IMG/VR virus record: IMGVR_UViG_3300017786_000048
Span: 1 to 35,683 of that record
Length of the DNA stretch: 35,683 nt
Direction: 5' to 3' (one strand)
From: a virus
The notes under the pieces are model-generated. The model searched no databases. It was given only the letters and a program-made list of their open reading frames with translations, and had not been told where the DNA came from. The position numbers and the translations under genes were made by a program. Below, in pieces: positions 19,462-26,095 of the stretch (positions are counted from its first letter, which is position 1; the number at the start of each line of letters is the position of its first letter).

Positions 19462-20183
19462 AAAATTTATTTAAAAAAACCTATCCAACATTTAAAGATC
19501 AGATTTGGATTATCGATAATCAGCTGACACCTGAGCTGTGTAGGCATATGATCGGTAAGTTTGAACACGATATTGAAAATCAAAATGAAGGTACAACAGG
19601 TATGGGTAGAGCACCTTTAGTAAAGCAGTCTGAAGATTTAATGGTTAGTCGTCTTGAACACTGGCGACCTGAAGATAAGCAGTTACAAGAATCTTTAGGC
19701 CGAGCTTTGGTTAATTACCAGAATCGGATGATTAAGCTATGTAAACATTATCCTATACAAAAATTAGAAGATACTGGGTATCAGATACAACGTACTGTTC
19801 CTGGTGGTTTCTATACGTGGCATACAGATGCTGCTGATACTCGTGAGCTTACCTTTATTTGGTATTTTAATGATATTAAACACGGTGGTTATACTGAATT
19901 TGTCGATGGTACTAGAGTACAGCCTAAAGCTGGTAGAATGGTTATATTCCCTGCAACATCAGCTTTTGTTCATAGAGGTGTTGCACCCGAGTCCGAAATA
20001 AAATATTTATGTACTGGTTGGCTTTATAGAGGTTTTACTGGGGATCCTAAAATCCCTGGAGAATGGAAAGAACATTGGCGACCTATAGAGGAAGAGATTG
20101 ATCACAATAGAGATGGAGCATGTGCTGATCCACTACCACTACAAGAAAGTGAAGACTTTGAAGAAAACTTAACTCTACAATAA
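19458..20183 (+). CDS. 2OG-Fe(II) dioxygenase, prolyl-4-hydroxylase-like
   Basis: The 241-residue protein has the double-stranded beta-helix signature of 2-oxoglutarate/Fe(II) dioxygenases: WHTDAAD gives the H122-x-D124 iron ligands, FVHRG gives the distal H172, and K182 in SEIKYLCTGWLYR lies where prolyl hydroxylases place the 2OG-binding Lys or Arg. Family text RTVPGGFYTWHTD and RMVIFPA is clear. Such genes are frequent in marine phages; targets may be protein side chains or nucleic acids, and none can be chosen here. An acidic tail of about 20 residues (ESEDFEENLTLQ) ends the protein. The ATG overlaps the stop of the kinase-like gene, so both are likely translated together. Confidence 0.85.
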   Translation: MKNLFKKTYPTFKDQIWIIDNQLTPELCRHMIGKFEHDIENQNEGTTGMGRAPLVKQSEDLMVSRLEHWRPEDKQLQESLGRALVNYQNRMIKLCKHYPIQKLEDTGYQIQRTVPGGFYTWHTDAADTRELTFIWYFNDIKHGGYTEFVDGTRVQPKAGRMVIFPATSAFVHRGVAPESEIKYLCTGWLYRGFTGDPKIPGEWKEHWRPIEEEIDHNRDGACADPLPLQESEDFEENLTLQ

Positions 20184-20186
20184 AAC

Positions 20187-20471
20187 ATGGCAATTACAAA
20201 CACATGGAGTATTGATGATTTAGTGAGGGGATCAGGCGATAAAGTCGCCAAAGTCCATTATAAACTTACTGTTTCAGACGGTACGAATATAGAAACATCA
20301 TTAGGTATTCTTGATACAGACGGAGATCTAACTATACCATTTGCTGACCTTACAAAAGCTAATGTGCTTAAATGGGTTGCAGATGGTTTAGGTTCAGATA
20401 ACATAGCTGCTTTAGAATCCAAACTTGCTGGTGATCTATCCATTAAAACTGGTGTCCCTTGGACATCGTAA
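20187..20471 (+). CDS. Conserved marine-phage protein of unknown function
   Basis: A 94-residue protein starting MAITNTWSIDDLVRG. This opening followed by DLTKANVLKWVADGLG and an Ala/Leu-rich helical end (IAALESKLAGDLS) is a pattern I know from many cyanophages and other marine phages, usually called hypothetical (I believe DUF7936). It has no catalytic motifs, signal peptide or membrane segment. It starts 3 nt after the oxygenase stop and is followed by a 22-nt gap before the exported His-rich peptide. A small virion or tail-associated role is possible but unproven. Confidence 0.7.
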   Translation: MAITNTWSIDDLVRGSGDKVAKVHYKLTVSDGTNIETSLGILDTDGDLTIPFADLTKANVLKWVADGLGSDNIAALESKLAGDLSIKTGVPWTS

Positions 20472-20493
20472 AACTTATTCTTTTTAAAAATCA

Positions 20494-20619
20494 ATGAAAC
20501 TTTTACTACTTGCATTAACACTATTTTCTGTTACCTCTGTTTATGCCCATCCTCAAATGGAATTACATCAGCATGATGCTGAAGAGGAAATAGTTCTGGA
20601 AGTTGATCACCACGAATAA
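20494..20619 (+). CDS. Exported His/Glu-rich micropeptide
   Basis: A 41-codon gene. The protein has a clean signal peptide (MKLLLLALTLFSVTSVYA, cleavage after YA) and a mature part of only 23 residues that is rich in His and acidic residues (HPQMELHQHDAEEEIVLEV then DHHE, 5 His and 7 Asp/Glu). This composition suggests a periplasmic metal-binding peptide, but no family is recognised. The stop TAA is followed immediately by the start of the next gene. The signal sequence and compact context support it being real despite its length. Confidence 0.6.
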   Translation: MKLLLLALTLFSVTSVYAHPQMELHQHDAEEEIVLEVDHHE

Positions 20620-21063
20620 TTGAAACTACCTTCAGTTAATTTGCCCGAAGGTTTTGGTTTACCTAAAGGTTTACTTATACCACAGGCAGAACTGAAGCCT
20701 CCTAACGCACATATACCTGCTTTTCCAGCTATAGTTGTACCTCCTACAGATTTACGACCACCACAGGGGGTTGAACCTGAGTCTACAGGACAAGTCCAAC
20801 CACCTAAACTGAATATTCCTGTATTGGACATACAGATGCCAATACCTGAGACAGCTGTGGTTGTTACAGCAGTTACTACAGCAGTAGTGGCAGTTGCTAC
20901 AACTAGCGTTACTCAGTCTTTATTTGAACCAATCAAAAAGAAGGTACAGAAATTCCTACAAGGTAAAATTAATAAATGGAAGGAAAACAGGAAGAAAAAA
21001 AAGGACTCCTCGGAAAGCTCAAAGACGCAGCAGAGGATCAAGAACACCAAATCCAAATCTTAG
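20620..21063 (+). CDS. Pro-rich protein with one membrane segment and basic tail
   Basis: A 147-codon ORF with a probable TTG start directly after the preceding TAA. Residues 1-85 are Pro-rich (LKLPSVNLPEGFGLPKG; AFPAIVVPPTDLRPP). Residues about 85-107 are a hydrophobic segment (TAVVVTAVTTAVVAVATTSV). The C-terminus is very basic (Lys-rich with KENRKKKKD). A similar Pro-rich 'LPSVxLP' protein is found in many marine cyanophages next to the next two genes; its role is unknown. There is no ATG near the start, so TTG plus coupling to the upstream stop is the reason for this start. Its end overlaps the next gene by 88 nt. Confidence 0.65.
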   Translation: MKLPSVNLPEGFGLPKGLLIPQAELKPPNAHIPAFPAIVVPPTDLRPPQGVEPESTGQVQPPKLNIPVLDIQMPIPETAVVVTAVTTAVVAVATTSVTQSLFEPIKKKVQKFLQGKINKWKENRKKKKDSSESSKTQQRIKNTKSKS

Positions 21064-21281
21064 GTACATTTGTCCGTCTGGGAGTTGTGGTTTGGAGTGG
21101 TTTTATTATTACGATGAACTACGTAGAATTACCTATGATAAAGAAAGCTGGCAATAGCGATATCACGTTCGTTGCTTCGGTATTTACTGGAGCACTTGCA
21201 ACTTTTGGTTTATCTACTGGTAACAATAACAAGGACAAAGGAACAGTAAATTGCCCTATGGTTAAGAAAAAAGACGAATGA
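20976..21281 (+). CDS. Two-TM membrane protein, candidate holin
   Basis: The 101-residue protein has a charged N-terminus (MEGKQEEKKGLLGKLKDAAE) and two hydrophobic segments: about residues 28-49 (ILGTFVRLGVVVWSGFIITM) and 62-80 (TFVASVFTGALATFGLST), joined by a short loop. Size and topology fit a class II holin, and the position between fibres and small terminase is that of holin gene 17.5 in T7. A near-identical N-terminal motif is common in marine cyanophages, where the protein is usually hypothetical. It overlaps the preceding gene by 88 nt and the next start by 4 nt. The endolysin lies about 2 kb downstream. Holin function is inferred. Confidence 0.6.
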   Translation: MEGKQEEKKGLLGKLKDAAEDQEHQIQILGTFVRLGVVVWSGFIITMNYVELPMIKKAGNSDITFVASVFTGALATFGLSTGNNNKDKGTVNCPMVKKKDE

Positions 21282-21637
21282 AAAAATTATGTTTATTTCT
21301 CATACTGATGGCACCTACGGTAGCGAGAGCAGAATTAGTAACCCCAAATTTCACACAGGGTTCTATGCAATCGACCACGACCACCACACAAACAATTACC
21401 GAGACTATCGACCACGAACTGTTTGGAGGAGCTTACTCTAAATGGACTGGCGAAAATATAACCCCTTCAGCAGATGTTTCTGGAAGTGGGACCACATTCT
21501 CGGTGACAGCAGCTGGAGATCCTTTCACTCTGGAGATAACAACCAGAGCAGCAGGAGCTGTAGTAGAGACAATAGACATAGACAGAAGTATCACAACAAA
21601 CGCTACTACTACGTCCTTATCAGTCTTCTCACAGTAG
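21278..21637 (+). CDS. Exported beta-rich protein, conserved in marine phages
   Basis: A 119-residue protein with a signal peptide (MKKLCLFLILMAPTVARA) and a mature part opening ELVTPNFTQGSMQSTTTTTQ, then WTGENITP, and ending TTTSLSVFSQ. This pattern is recurrent in marine cyanophages and is unassigned. The mature protein is Thr/Ser-rich and probably all beta. It starts within the stop codon of the holin-like gene (ATGA). The last 196 nt of the gene overlap the next ORF in the -1 frame, which is unusual for this genome. The function is unknown; export suggests a periplasmic or cell-surface task late in infection. Confidence 0.75.
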   Translation: MKKLCLFLILMAPTVARAELVTPNFTQGSMQSTTTTTQTITETIDHELFGGAYSKWTGENITPSADVSGSGTTFSVTAAGDPFTLEITTRAAGAVVETIDIDRSITTNATTTSLSVFSQ

Positions 21638-22137
21638 GAAGCCCCTCACTAGCTAGCGAGCCAGAGGTACAAAACACATCAAATCCAGTTGCAGCTGCGA
21701 CAGGTAATGTAACCAATCAGGCGGTGCAATTCCAGAATAATGGAGCACCGTCTAGGCAGCATTACGGTCCTAATATAAGTTGTAACGGTTCTACTATGAC
21801 GTTTAGCCCATTTTATATGGGTAATAATACACAGCCACATGACCCTGAAGCTTATGTAGAGAATGAGAACTATGGTTTTCAAATTAACTTTATGGTACCT
21901 TTAGATAAGAGTGGGTTAAAACAGTGTAGACGCATAGCAGCAAGACAAGAAGAAAAGATGCGATTAGATTATGAGTTAGTACGAGCACTTAAATGTGCTG
22001 AGTTACAGCAGAAAGGTTTTATGATTCATCCTAAATCCCCTTTCTATACTATGTGTTCTGACATTGTATCTATCGCTTCTTATATTAAACAAAACACTCC
22101 ACCCAAGGAAACGAAACCTTGGTATAAACCTTTTTAA
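21442..22137 (+). CDS. Exported or anchored protein of unknown function, overlapping start
   Basis: The frame is open for 231 codons from ATG 21442. Its conserved-looking part begins after the end of the previous gene: a Lys/Arg-Tyr-rich stretch, a short hydrophobic segment (YYYVLISLLTVGSPSLAS) like a signal peptide, then VTNQAVQFQNNG and a Cys-containing domain (C at ISCNGS, QCRRIA, LKCAEL, TMCSDI). In relatives this gene normally opens with its own signal peptide. Here no ATG, GTG or TTG occurs in frame close to the hydrophobic segment, so the first 65 residues (Arg/Ser/Trp-rich) would be encoded on top of the previous gene, or translation enters by a -1 shift from it. The domain itself is unassigned. 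Confidence 0.6.
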   Translation: MDWRKYNPFSRCFWKWDHILGDSSWRSFHSGDNNQSSRSCSRDNRHRQKYHNKRYYYVLISLLTVGSPSLASEPEVQNTSNPVAAATGNVTNQAVQFQNNGAPSRQHYGPNISCNGSTMTFSPFYMGNNTQPHDPEAYVENENYGFQINFMVPLDKSGLKQCRRIAARQEEKMRLDYELVRALKCAELQQKGFMIHPKSPFYTMCSDIVSIASYIKQNTPPKETKPWYKPF

Positions 22138-22139
22138 AT

Positions 22140-22226
22140 ATGACCTACGGAAGTAAAAGTGCTAGAGAACTTCTAGCCGAAAAAGCTAAAGCTAAAAAAT
22201 CCACTAAGAAAACTACTAAAAAATGA
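22140..22226 (+). CDS. Lys-rich 28-residue peptide
   Basis: A 28-codon ORF starting 2 nt after the preceding stop and ending in an ATGA overlap with the next gene. The peptide (MTYGSKSARELLAEKAKAKK plus STKKTTKK) is strongly basic, a possible nucleic-acid binder. Only its tight fit between two genes and its composition support it; no family is recognised. Confidence 0.45.
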   Translation: MTYGSKSARELLAEKAKAKKSTKKTTKK

Positions 22227-22381
22227 TCGTACTAATTAAGCCTATCCTTTTCGCCTTTTTGAAGTCCAAAGCAGTTAAACAACTTGTTGTTGATTTGCTA
22301 GAAGGCTTGGCAAAATCCACAGACAACACACTTGATGATCAAGCTGTGGCACTTGTAAAGAAGAATTTATTACCTAAATAA
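22223..22381 (+). CDS. Small amphipathic/hydrophobic protein
   Basis: A 52-residue protein fills the gap before the small terminase: it starts in an ATGA overlap and ends in TAATG. The first 12 residues are hydrophobic (MIVLIKPILFAF), followed by an amphipathic helix and a charged end (DNTLDDQAVALVKKNLLPK). Similar short proteins occur at this place in marine cyanophages. It may be membrane-associated and could act with the holin, but that is a guess. Confidence 0.55.
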   Translation: MIVLIKPILFAFLKSKAVKQLVVDLLEGLAKSTDNTLDDQAVALVKKNLLPK

Positions 22382-22620
22382 TGACTAAAGCTAGAGCAAC
22401 TGAGGCTCAATTCAATGAGCTGCACAGTTTAATTACTAAAGAGTTTTTAGAGAGAATTAAAGCTGGTGAAGCCACTACTGCAGACCTTAAAGCGGCAGCT
22501 GATTGGCTGTATAAGAATGATATCACAGGTATAGCGTTGGATGGATCTCCTCTTGGTGCCCTAGCTGACCTCATGCCAAAGGTTGATTTTGATGCAGTAC
22601 AACGAGCAGTAACACGCTAA
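22381..22620 (+). CDS. Terminase small subunit (gp18-like)
   Basis: A 79-residue helical protein close to T7 gp18 (89 residues) in size. The text ATEAQFNELHSLITKEFLERIKAGEATTADLKAAADWLYKND (shown here only for its ELH...L..IKAGE.T.ADL pattern) resembles small terminases of T7-like and related marine phages, and the gene lies just before the packaging genes. It recognises concatemeric DNA and passes it to the large subunit. It starts and ends in TAATG overlaps. The large subunit is separated from it by three genes, as in T7, where lysis genes lie between 18 and 19. Confidence 0.7.
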   Translation: MTKARATEAQFNELHSLITKEFLERIKAGEATTADLKAAADWLYKNDITGIALDGSPLGALADLMPKVDFDAVQRAVTR

Positions 22621-22889
22621 TGGCCCCTAAGAAACTCCCGCTTTCTAAACTCAAGAAGAGTGCCCGTAACTACCGTAAGAATCCTTTGTCTCGGAAGAAA
22701 AAGAACGCAGCACAAAGGCAACGAAATAAGCTCAAGATCAATAAAAAATACCGTGCTGAACTGAATAGAGCTAGGCGTAAAGCTAAAGCTTACGGGAAAG
22801 GCGGTAAAGATTTCTCACATACTAAATCAGGAAAATTAGTTAGAGAAAACGCATCTAAAAACCGAGCAAGAAATCGTGGTAAAAAATGA
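22620..22889 (+). CDS. Very basic small protein
   Basis: An 89-residue protein with about 40% Lys+Arg (KKLPLSKLKKSARNYRKN; RKKKNAAQRQRNKLKINKK) and a C-terminal motif KDFSHTKSGKLVRENASKNR followed by ARN. Comparable proteins with a [DV]SH...G...N[RK]AR end are found next to terminase genes of marine phages; the end looks like a degenerate HNH-type region, but a full HNH motif is not visible. It likely binds DNA and may help in packaging or condensation. It is coupled on both sides (TAATG and ATGA). Confidence 0.65.
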   Translation: MAPKKLPLSKLKKSARNYRKNPLSRKKKNAAQRQRNKLKINKKYRAELNRARRKAKAYGKGGKDFSHTKSGKLVRENASKNRARNRGKK

Positions 22890-23215
22890 CACCAGTTCTT
22901 CCTAACGCAAACCATTACACATACAATTTACTAGCTATGACTTCATCTGAGGCAAATCGACTCTGGAGAAAAGCTATCAAAGAGGCAAACAATTATGAAT
23001 GTATTTATTGTGGAAAATTCCATAACGAGAATGATCTTACCATTGATCATGTACAGCCCAGATGTATGGGAGGTTGTTCCCATACTAGGAACTGTGTTCC
23101 CGCTTGTGTATCGTGTAATCAAAGCAAAGGAAGTCAAAACTGGCTAACATGGTTCAGGGATAACTTCCCACCAAACCAACTTAGAGAGTCACTGATCCTT
23201 AATTGGATACAATGA
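22886..23215 (+). CDS. HNH endonuclease
   Basis: A 109-residue protein with a complete HNH/McrA-type core: zinc knuckles C39-x2-C42 and C74-x2-C77, the catalytic DH at 54-55 (TIDHVQPRCMGG), N69 (HTRNCVPAC) and the final CNQSKGS. Free-standing HNH proteins near terminase genes can either support packaging cleavage or be homing nucleases; no intron or inserted gene is seen here, so a packaging or recombination role fits the context better. The gene begins in an ATGA overlap with the basic protein. A second in-frame ATG (residue 18) is possible, but the coupled start is preferred. Confidence 0.85.
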   Translation: MTPVLPNANHYTYNLLAMTSSEANRLWRKAIKEANNYECIYCGKFHNENDLTIDHVQPRCMGGCSHTRNCVPACVSCNQSKGSQNWLTWFRDNFPPNQLRESLILNWIQ

Positions 23216-23235
23216 CCCTGTAAGGTACCTACAAG

Positions 23236-23252
23236 CCCCTGCAAGGGGGTTT
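23236..23252 (+). terminator. Weak hairpin, possible terminator
   Basis: The 59-nt gap between the HNH gene and the endolysin holds a small GC-rich hairpin: CCCCT (23236-23240), loop GCA, AGGGG (23244-23248), then GTTTAAA. The T-run is only three bases, so termination would be partial at best; it could also be an RNA-processing or pausing site. Confidence 0.35.
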
Positions 23253-23274
23253 AAACCTATTTTATATACAAACT

Positions 23275-23847
23275 ATGGGATGGAAAAAAGAAAAGCCTGT
23301 ACCCCCTCTTCCACCAGTACCCACAAACATGGGTTACAATGTAGACTATGAGGAGTTAGACAAGTTTCTAATAGATAAAGAAAAGTTCAGTCCAGATGCT
23401 TATCAAGTAAAGTCAACAAAAAAAGACGGTACTACTCATTTAGGTCAATGGACTATTGGGTATGGTAATGAGTTTTATGAAGATGGCTCAAGGGTTAGAA
23501 AAGGAGACACAATTAATGAAGCTAAGGCACATAAATTAATGAGGTTTGCTGTTAATCAAGGAATAGAGCAGTTAGAAAAAGAACCTACTTACCAGAAGAT
23601 GAATATAAACCAGAAAACTGGAATGGCATCTTTTGCTTATAACCTTGGTCCTTATTTTATGGAATCCGTTGATTATCCTAATCTACAGAAAGCTGTGAGG
23701 AGTGGTGATGTAAATGATATACATAGAATGATGCGTAAATTCGTTTACTCAGATGGTCAGTACATGGAAGGTCTTAGGATCAGACGTGAGGATGAAATAA
23801 ATCTAATGAATACGCCACTTAGTTCTGACGATAGTAGGTATGATTAA
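23275..23847 (+). CDS. Endolysin, GH24 lysozyme (T4/P22 type)
   Basis: The 190-residue protein carries the lysozyme core DKEKFSPDAY ... QWTIGYGNEFYEDG (about residues 34-72), where E36 and T60 match the catalytic Glu and Thr of T4-type lysozymes, followed by the downstream helical text NINQKTGMASFAYNLG. It cleaves peptidoglycan glycan strands. T7 uses an amidase instead (gp3.5), so this differs from the type phage. There is no signal peptide; release would need a holin, likely the gene at 20976. The N-terminus is Pro-rich (PVPPLPPVPTN). The gap before the start has a hairpin, and the stop overlaps the large terminase start. Confidence 0.88.
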   Translation: MGWKKEKPVPPLPPVPTNMGYNVDYEELDKFLIDKEKFSPDAYQVKSTKKDGTTHLGQWTIGYGNEFYEDGSRVRKGDTINEAKAHKLMRFAVNQGIEQLEKEPTYQKMNINQKTGMASFAYNLGPYFMESVDYPNLQKAVRSGDVNDIHRMMRKFVYSDGQYMEGLRIRREDEINLMNTPLSSDDSRYD

Positions 23848-25598
23848 TGCCTAGAAAGAAAAAAGAAGAGCCTTTAGCGGTGCAGCTGCAAAAAGATTTC
23901 CGTCTATTCCTAACGGGTATATGGACACACTTAGCTCTACCTGCACCTACTAGAGCACAGCTCTGTATAGCAGAATATTTACAACATGGACCCAAGAGAC
24001 TCCAAATTCAAGCTTTTCGAGGTGTTGGTAAATCTTGGATTACTGCAGCTTTTGTTCTTTGGACGTTATATAACGATACAAATAAGAAGATCATGGTTGT
24101 ATCGGCTTCTAAGGATAGAGCAGATTCATTCTCAATCTTCTGCCAAAGATTAATTTTGGAAGTCCCCTGGATGTCACACCTCAAACCTAAGAATGATGAC
24201 CAGAGATGGTCCAGAGTTAGCTTTGATGTGGGTCCAGCTGCACCTCACCAAGCACCTAGCGTTAAATCAGTTGGTATTACAGGACAATTAACTGGATCTC
24301 GTGCCGATTTAATGGTATTAGACGATGTAGAGGTGCCTAATAACAGTATGACCGAACTACAACGTGAAAAACTTCTTCAACTTGTTACTGAGTGCGAGTC
24401 TATTCTTACTCCTAAACCTGATTCTCGTATCATGTTCCTTGGAACTCCTCAGACTACTTTCACCGTCTATAACAAACTCAGGGAACGAGCTTATAAACCT
24501 TTTGTATGGCCAGCTAGATACCCTCGAAAGGTGGCTATGTATGATGGTTTACTCGCACCACAACTAGAACAAGACTTAGAAAATGAAAAAGATCTCACTT
24601 GGAATCCAACGGATACAAGATTTAAGGAGGACGATCTGCTGGAACGTGAATCTGCTATGGGTCGTAGCAACTTTATGTTACAGTTTATGTTGGACACTTC
24701 TCTCTCTGATGCAGAAAAGTTTCCTCTTAAATTTGCCGATCTCATCATTAATCCAGTCAACCCCGAAACAGCCCCAGAAAACATTATCTGGTGCTCAAGT
24801 AAAGACAACATAGTTAAAGACTTACCTTGTGTAGGGCTTCCTGGTGATTATTATTACAGCCCTATGCAGGTTCAAGGAGAATGGCAACCATATAGTGAAA
24901 CTATCTGCAGCGTAGACCCCTCTGGAAGGGGGTCAGATGAGACTGTAGCGTGTTATATCTCCCAGTTGAATGGGATAATGTATTTACATGAAATCTACGC
25001 CTCTACAGACGGTTATTCAGACAGTACTTTATTAGCCATACTTGCTAGATGTAATAAATATAAAGCATCAACCTTATTAATAGAATCTAACTTTGGTGAT
25101 GGCATGATATCCGAGTTATTTAGAAAACATGCCATTAACAAACACGTACCAATTAACATAGAGGAAACAAGAGCTAATGTCAGGAAAGAAGATCGTATTA
25201 TTGACAGCCTCGAGCCTGTTTTTAATCAGCACAGGTTGGTTATTGATCCCAGAGTTATTAAATGGGATTATGATTCGGGGTCTGAAAGACCAACTGAAAC
25301 TAGATTCCAATATATGCTTGGATACCAAATCTCAAGAATGTGTAGGGAAAAAGGGGCCGTTAAACACGACGACAGGATCGATGCCCTTGCCCAAGGTGTC
25401 AAATGGTTTACTGATGCCCTCTCCATCTCAGCTGATTCCGTAAAACTAGATAGACAAAAACAAGAGTGGCAAGACCACCTTCAAGCTTGGATGGATGACC
25501 CTCAATCTGAAGCTAATTACCTAGCAATGGGGATGGATTTTAAACAAAGACAACAAGCTAGAGGCACAGCTAAAAACGGTGTCCCTACCTGGGTTTAG
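23847..25598 (+). CDS. Terminase large subunit (gp19-like)
   Basis: A 583-residue packaging motor. The ATPase shows Walker A FRGVGKSW (57-64), Walker B LMVLDDVE with D159-D160, and the coupling region LGTPQT. The RNase H-like nuclease shows CSVDPSGRGSDET, IESNFGDGM and the late HDDRIDALAQG acidic motif. The size equals T7 gp19 (586). It drives ATP-dependent DNA packaging and cuts the concatemer at genome ends. It starts in a TAATG overlap with the endolysin. The last two bases of its stop codon are the first bases of a 26-nt exact repeat of RNA polymerase gene sequence. Confidence 0.95.
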   Translation: MPRKKKEEPLAVQLQKDFRLFLTGIWTHLALPAPTRAQLCIAEYLQHGPKRLQIQAFRGVGKSWITAAFVLWTLYNDTNKKIMVVSASKDRADSFSIFCQRLILEVPWMSHLKPKNDDQRWSRVSFDVGPAAPHQAPSVKSVGITGQLTGSRADLMVLDDVEVPNNSMTELQREKLLQLVTECESILTPKPDSRIMFLGTPQTTFTVYNKLRERAYKPFVWPARYPRKVAMYDGLLAPQLEQDLENEKDLTWNPTDTRFKEDDLLERESAMGRSNFMLQFMLDTSLSDAEKFPLKFADLIINPVNPETAPENIIWCSSKDNIVKDLPCVGLPGDYYYSPMQVQGEWQPYSETICSVDPSGRGSDETVACYISQLNGIMYLHEIYASTDGYSDSTLLAILARCNKYKASTLLIESNFGDGMISELFRKHAINKHVPINIEETRANVRKEDRIIDSLEPVFNQHRLVIDPRVIKWDYDSGSERPTETRFQYMLGYQISRMCREKGAVKHDDRIDALAQGVKWFTDALSISADSVKLDRQKQEWQDHLQAWMDDPQSEANYLAMGMDFKQRQQARGTAKNGVPTWV

Positions 25599-25622
25599 TC
25601 TAACCACCCCCTAATACACGGA
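25597..25622 (+). repeat. 26-nt exact direct repeat, copy 1 (terminase end)
   Basis: Positions 25597-25622 are identical to 31580-31605 inside the RNA polymerase gene (core TCTAACCACCCCCTAATACA; flanks differ on both sides). A match of this length is not expected by chance in 35 kb. Copy 1 is non-coding apart from the AG of the terminase stop. Confidence 0.95.
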
Positions 25623-25643
25623 GAAGTGGTGCTCTTCGTGTGT
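25614..25643 (+). other. Strong hairpin downstream of terminase
   Basis: ACACGGAGA (25616-25624) pairs with TCTTCGTGT (25633-25641) with one G-U pair and an 8-nt loop AGTGGTGC; A25614-T25643 and T25615-G25642 can extend it to 11 pairs. No T-run follows, so it is more likely a processing, pausing or stability element than an intrinsic terminator. Its left arm lies in the 26-nt repeat. Confidence 0.6.
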
Positions 25644-25720
25644 GGAAACAGCGGTCAAAGGGAAGGAGAATAAGACACAATCTTTACTTCTTCCCCCCTA
25701 ACTATCATGTTTGCGAAGCC

Positions 25721-25879
25721 ATGATCCGTAAATTATTATTACTCTTACTACTATTAAGGATAATAGGTCCAGTAGGAGGTATTACATACCTATACATAAA
25801 GAACAATGTTAATGAGAGAGAAAATCCTCAAAGCCTTATTAGCCCACGCTCAAGGGGATTTACAGAAGCATCTAGCTAA
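25721..25879 (+). CDS. Small membrane protein with poly-Leu segment
   Basis: A 52-codon ORF: MIRKLLLLLLLLRIIGPVGG, then ITYLYIKNNVNEREN and a basic, Ser-rich tail. One N-terminal membrane segment is evident. It lies after the large terminase, where small lysis or membrane genes can occur in T7-like phages. The last 74 nt overlap the next gene in another frame. The frame extends upstream to a GTG at 25640, but that extension covers the hairpin and is not credible. The function is unknown; a lysis accessory role is one option. Confidence 0.5.
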   Translation: MIRKLLLLLLLLRIIGPVGGITYLYIKNNVNERENPQSLISPRSRGFTEASS

Positions 25880-26018
25880 TATAGAAGTTATTATGAATAA
25901 CCCCGTAGGAGTAGCTGATCACCCCAGTATTATTGATTCTATTGAAGCTGAACTGCATATGGCAGCTAAGTATGAAGAGCAGCTTAACCTGATTAATAAG
26001 TATCTCAAGGGGTCTTAA
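25806..26018 (+). CDS. Conserved small helical protein
   Basis: A 70-residue protein (68 if the second ATG at 25812 is used): MREKILKALLAHAQGDLQKH, then IIDSIEAELHMAAKYEEQLN and a short end. I recognise the pattern [MR]EKILKALLAHAQGD...IEVI..NP.G..[ED]HP from marine cyanophages, where it is hypothetical. It is helical with alternating charges and probably forms a helical hairpin. The consensus host promoter begins 3 nt after its stop, so it is the last gene before the late/early junction. Confidence 0.7.
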   Translation: MLMREKILKALLAHAQGDLQKHLANIEVIMNNPVGVADHPSIIDSIEAELHMAAKYEEQLNLINKYLKGS

Positions 26019-26021
26019 ATT

Positions 26022-26049
26022 TTGACATAATTTTCCGTAACCATATAAT
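26022..26049 (+). promoter_or_regulatory. Perfect-consensus sigma70 promoter
   Basis: TTGACA (26022-26027) and TATAAT (26044-26049) are separated by 16 bp. Both hexamers are exact consensus. It points rightward into the early region and is probably a host-RNAP early promoter comparable to A1-A3 of T7. The start site would fall near 26056. Confidence 0.75.
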
Positions 26050-26095
26050 CGGTCCCTCATTTTTCCAATCCCCCCAGCCCCCCTTTCGATTTTAT

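Noticed and set aside
25597-25622. Phage attachment site explanation for the 26-nt repeat
   Set aside because: No integrase gene and no tRNA-like sequence are present in the window, and the second copy lies inside the phage's own polymerase gene; not excluded but unsupported.
25640-25720. Upstream GTG extension of the small poly-Leu membrane protein
   Set aside because: It starts within the hairpin after the terminase and adds a basic stretch that would spoil the N-terminal membrane segment; ATG 25721 is better.
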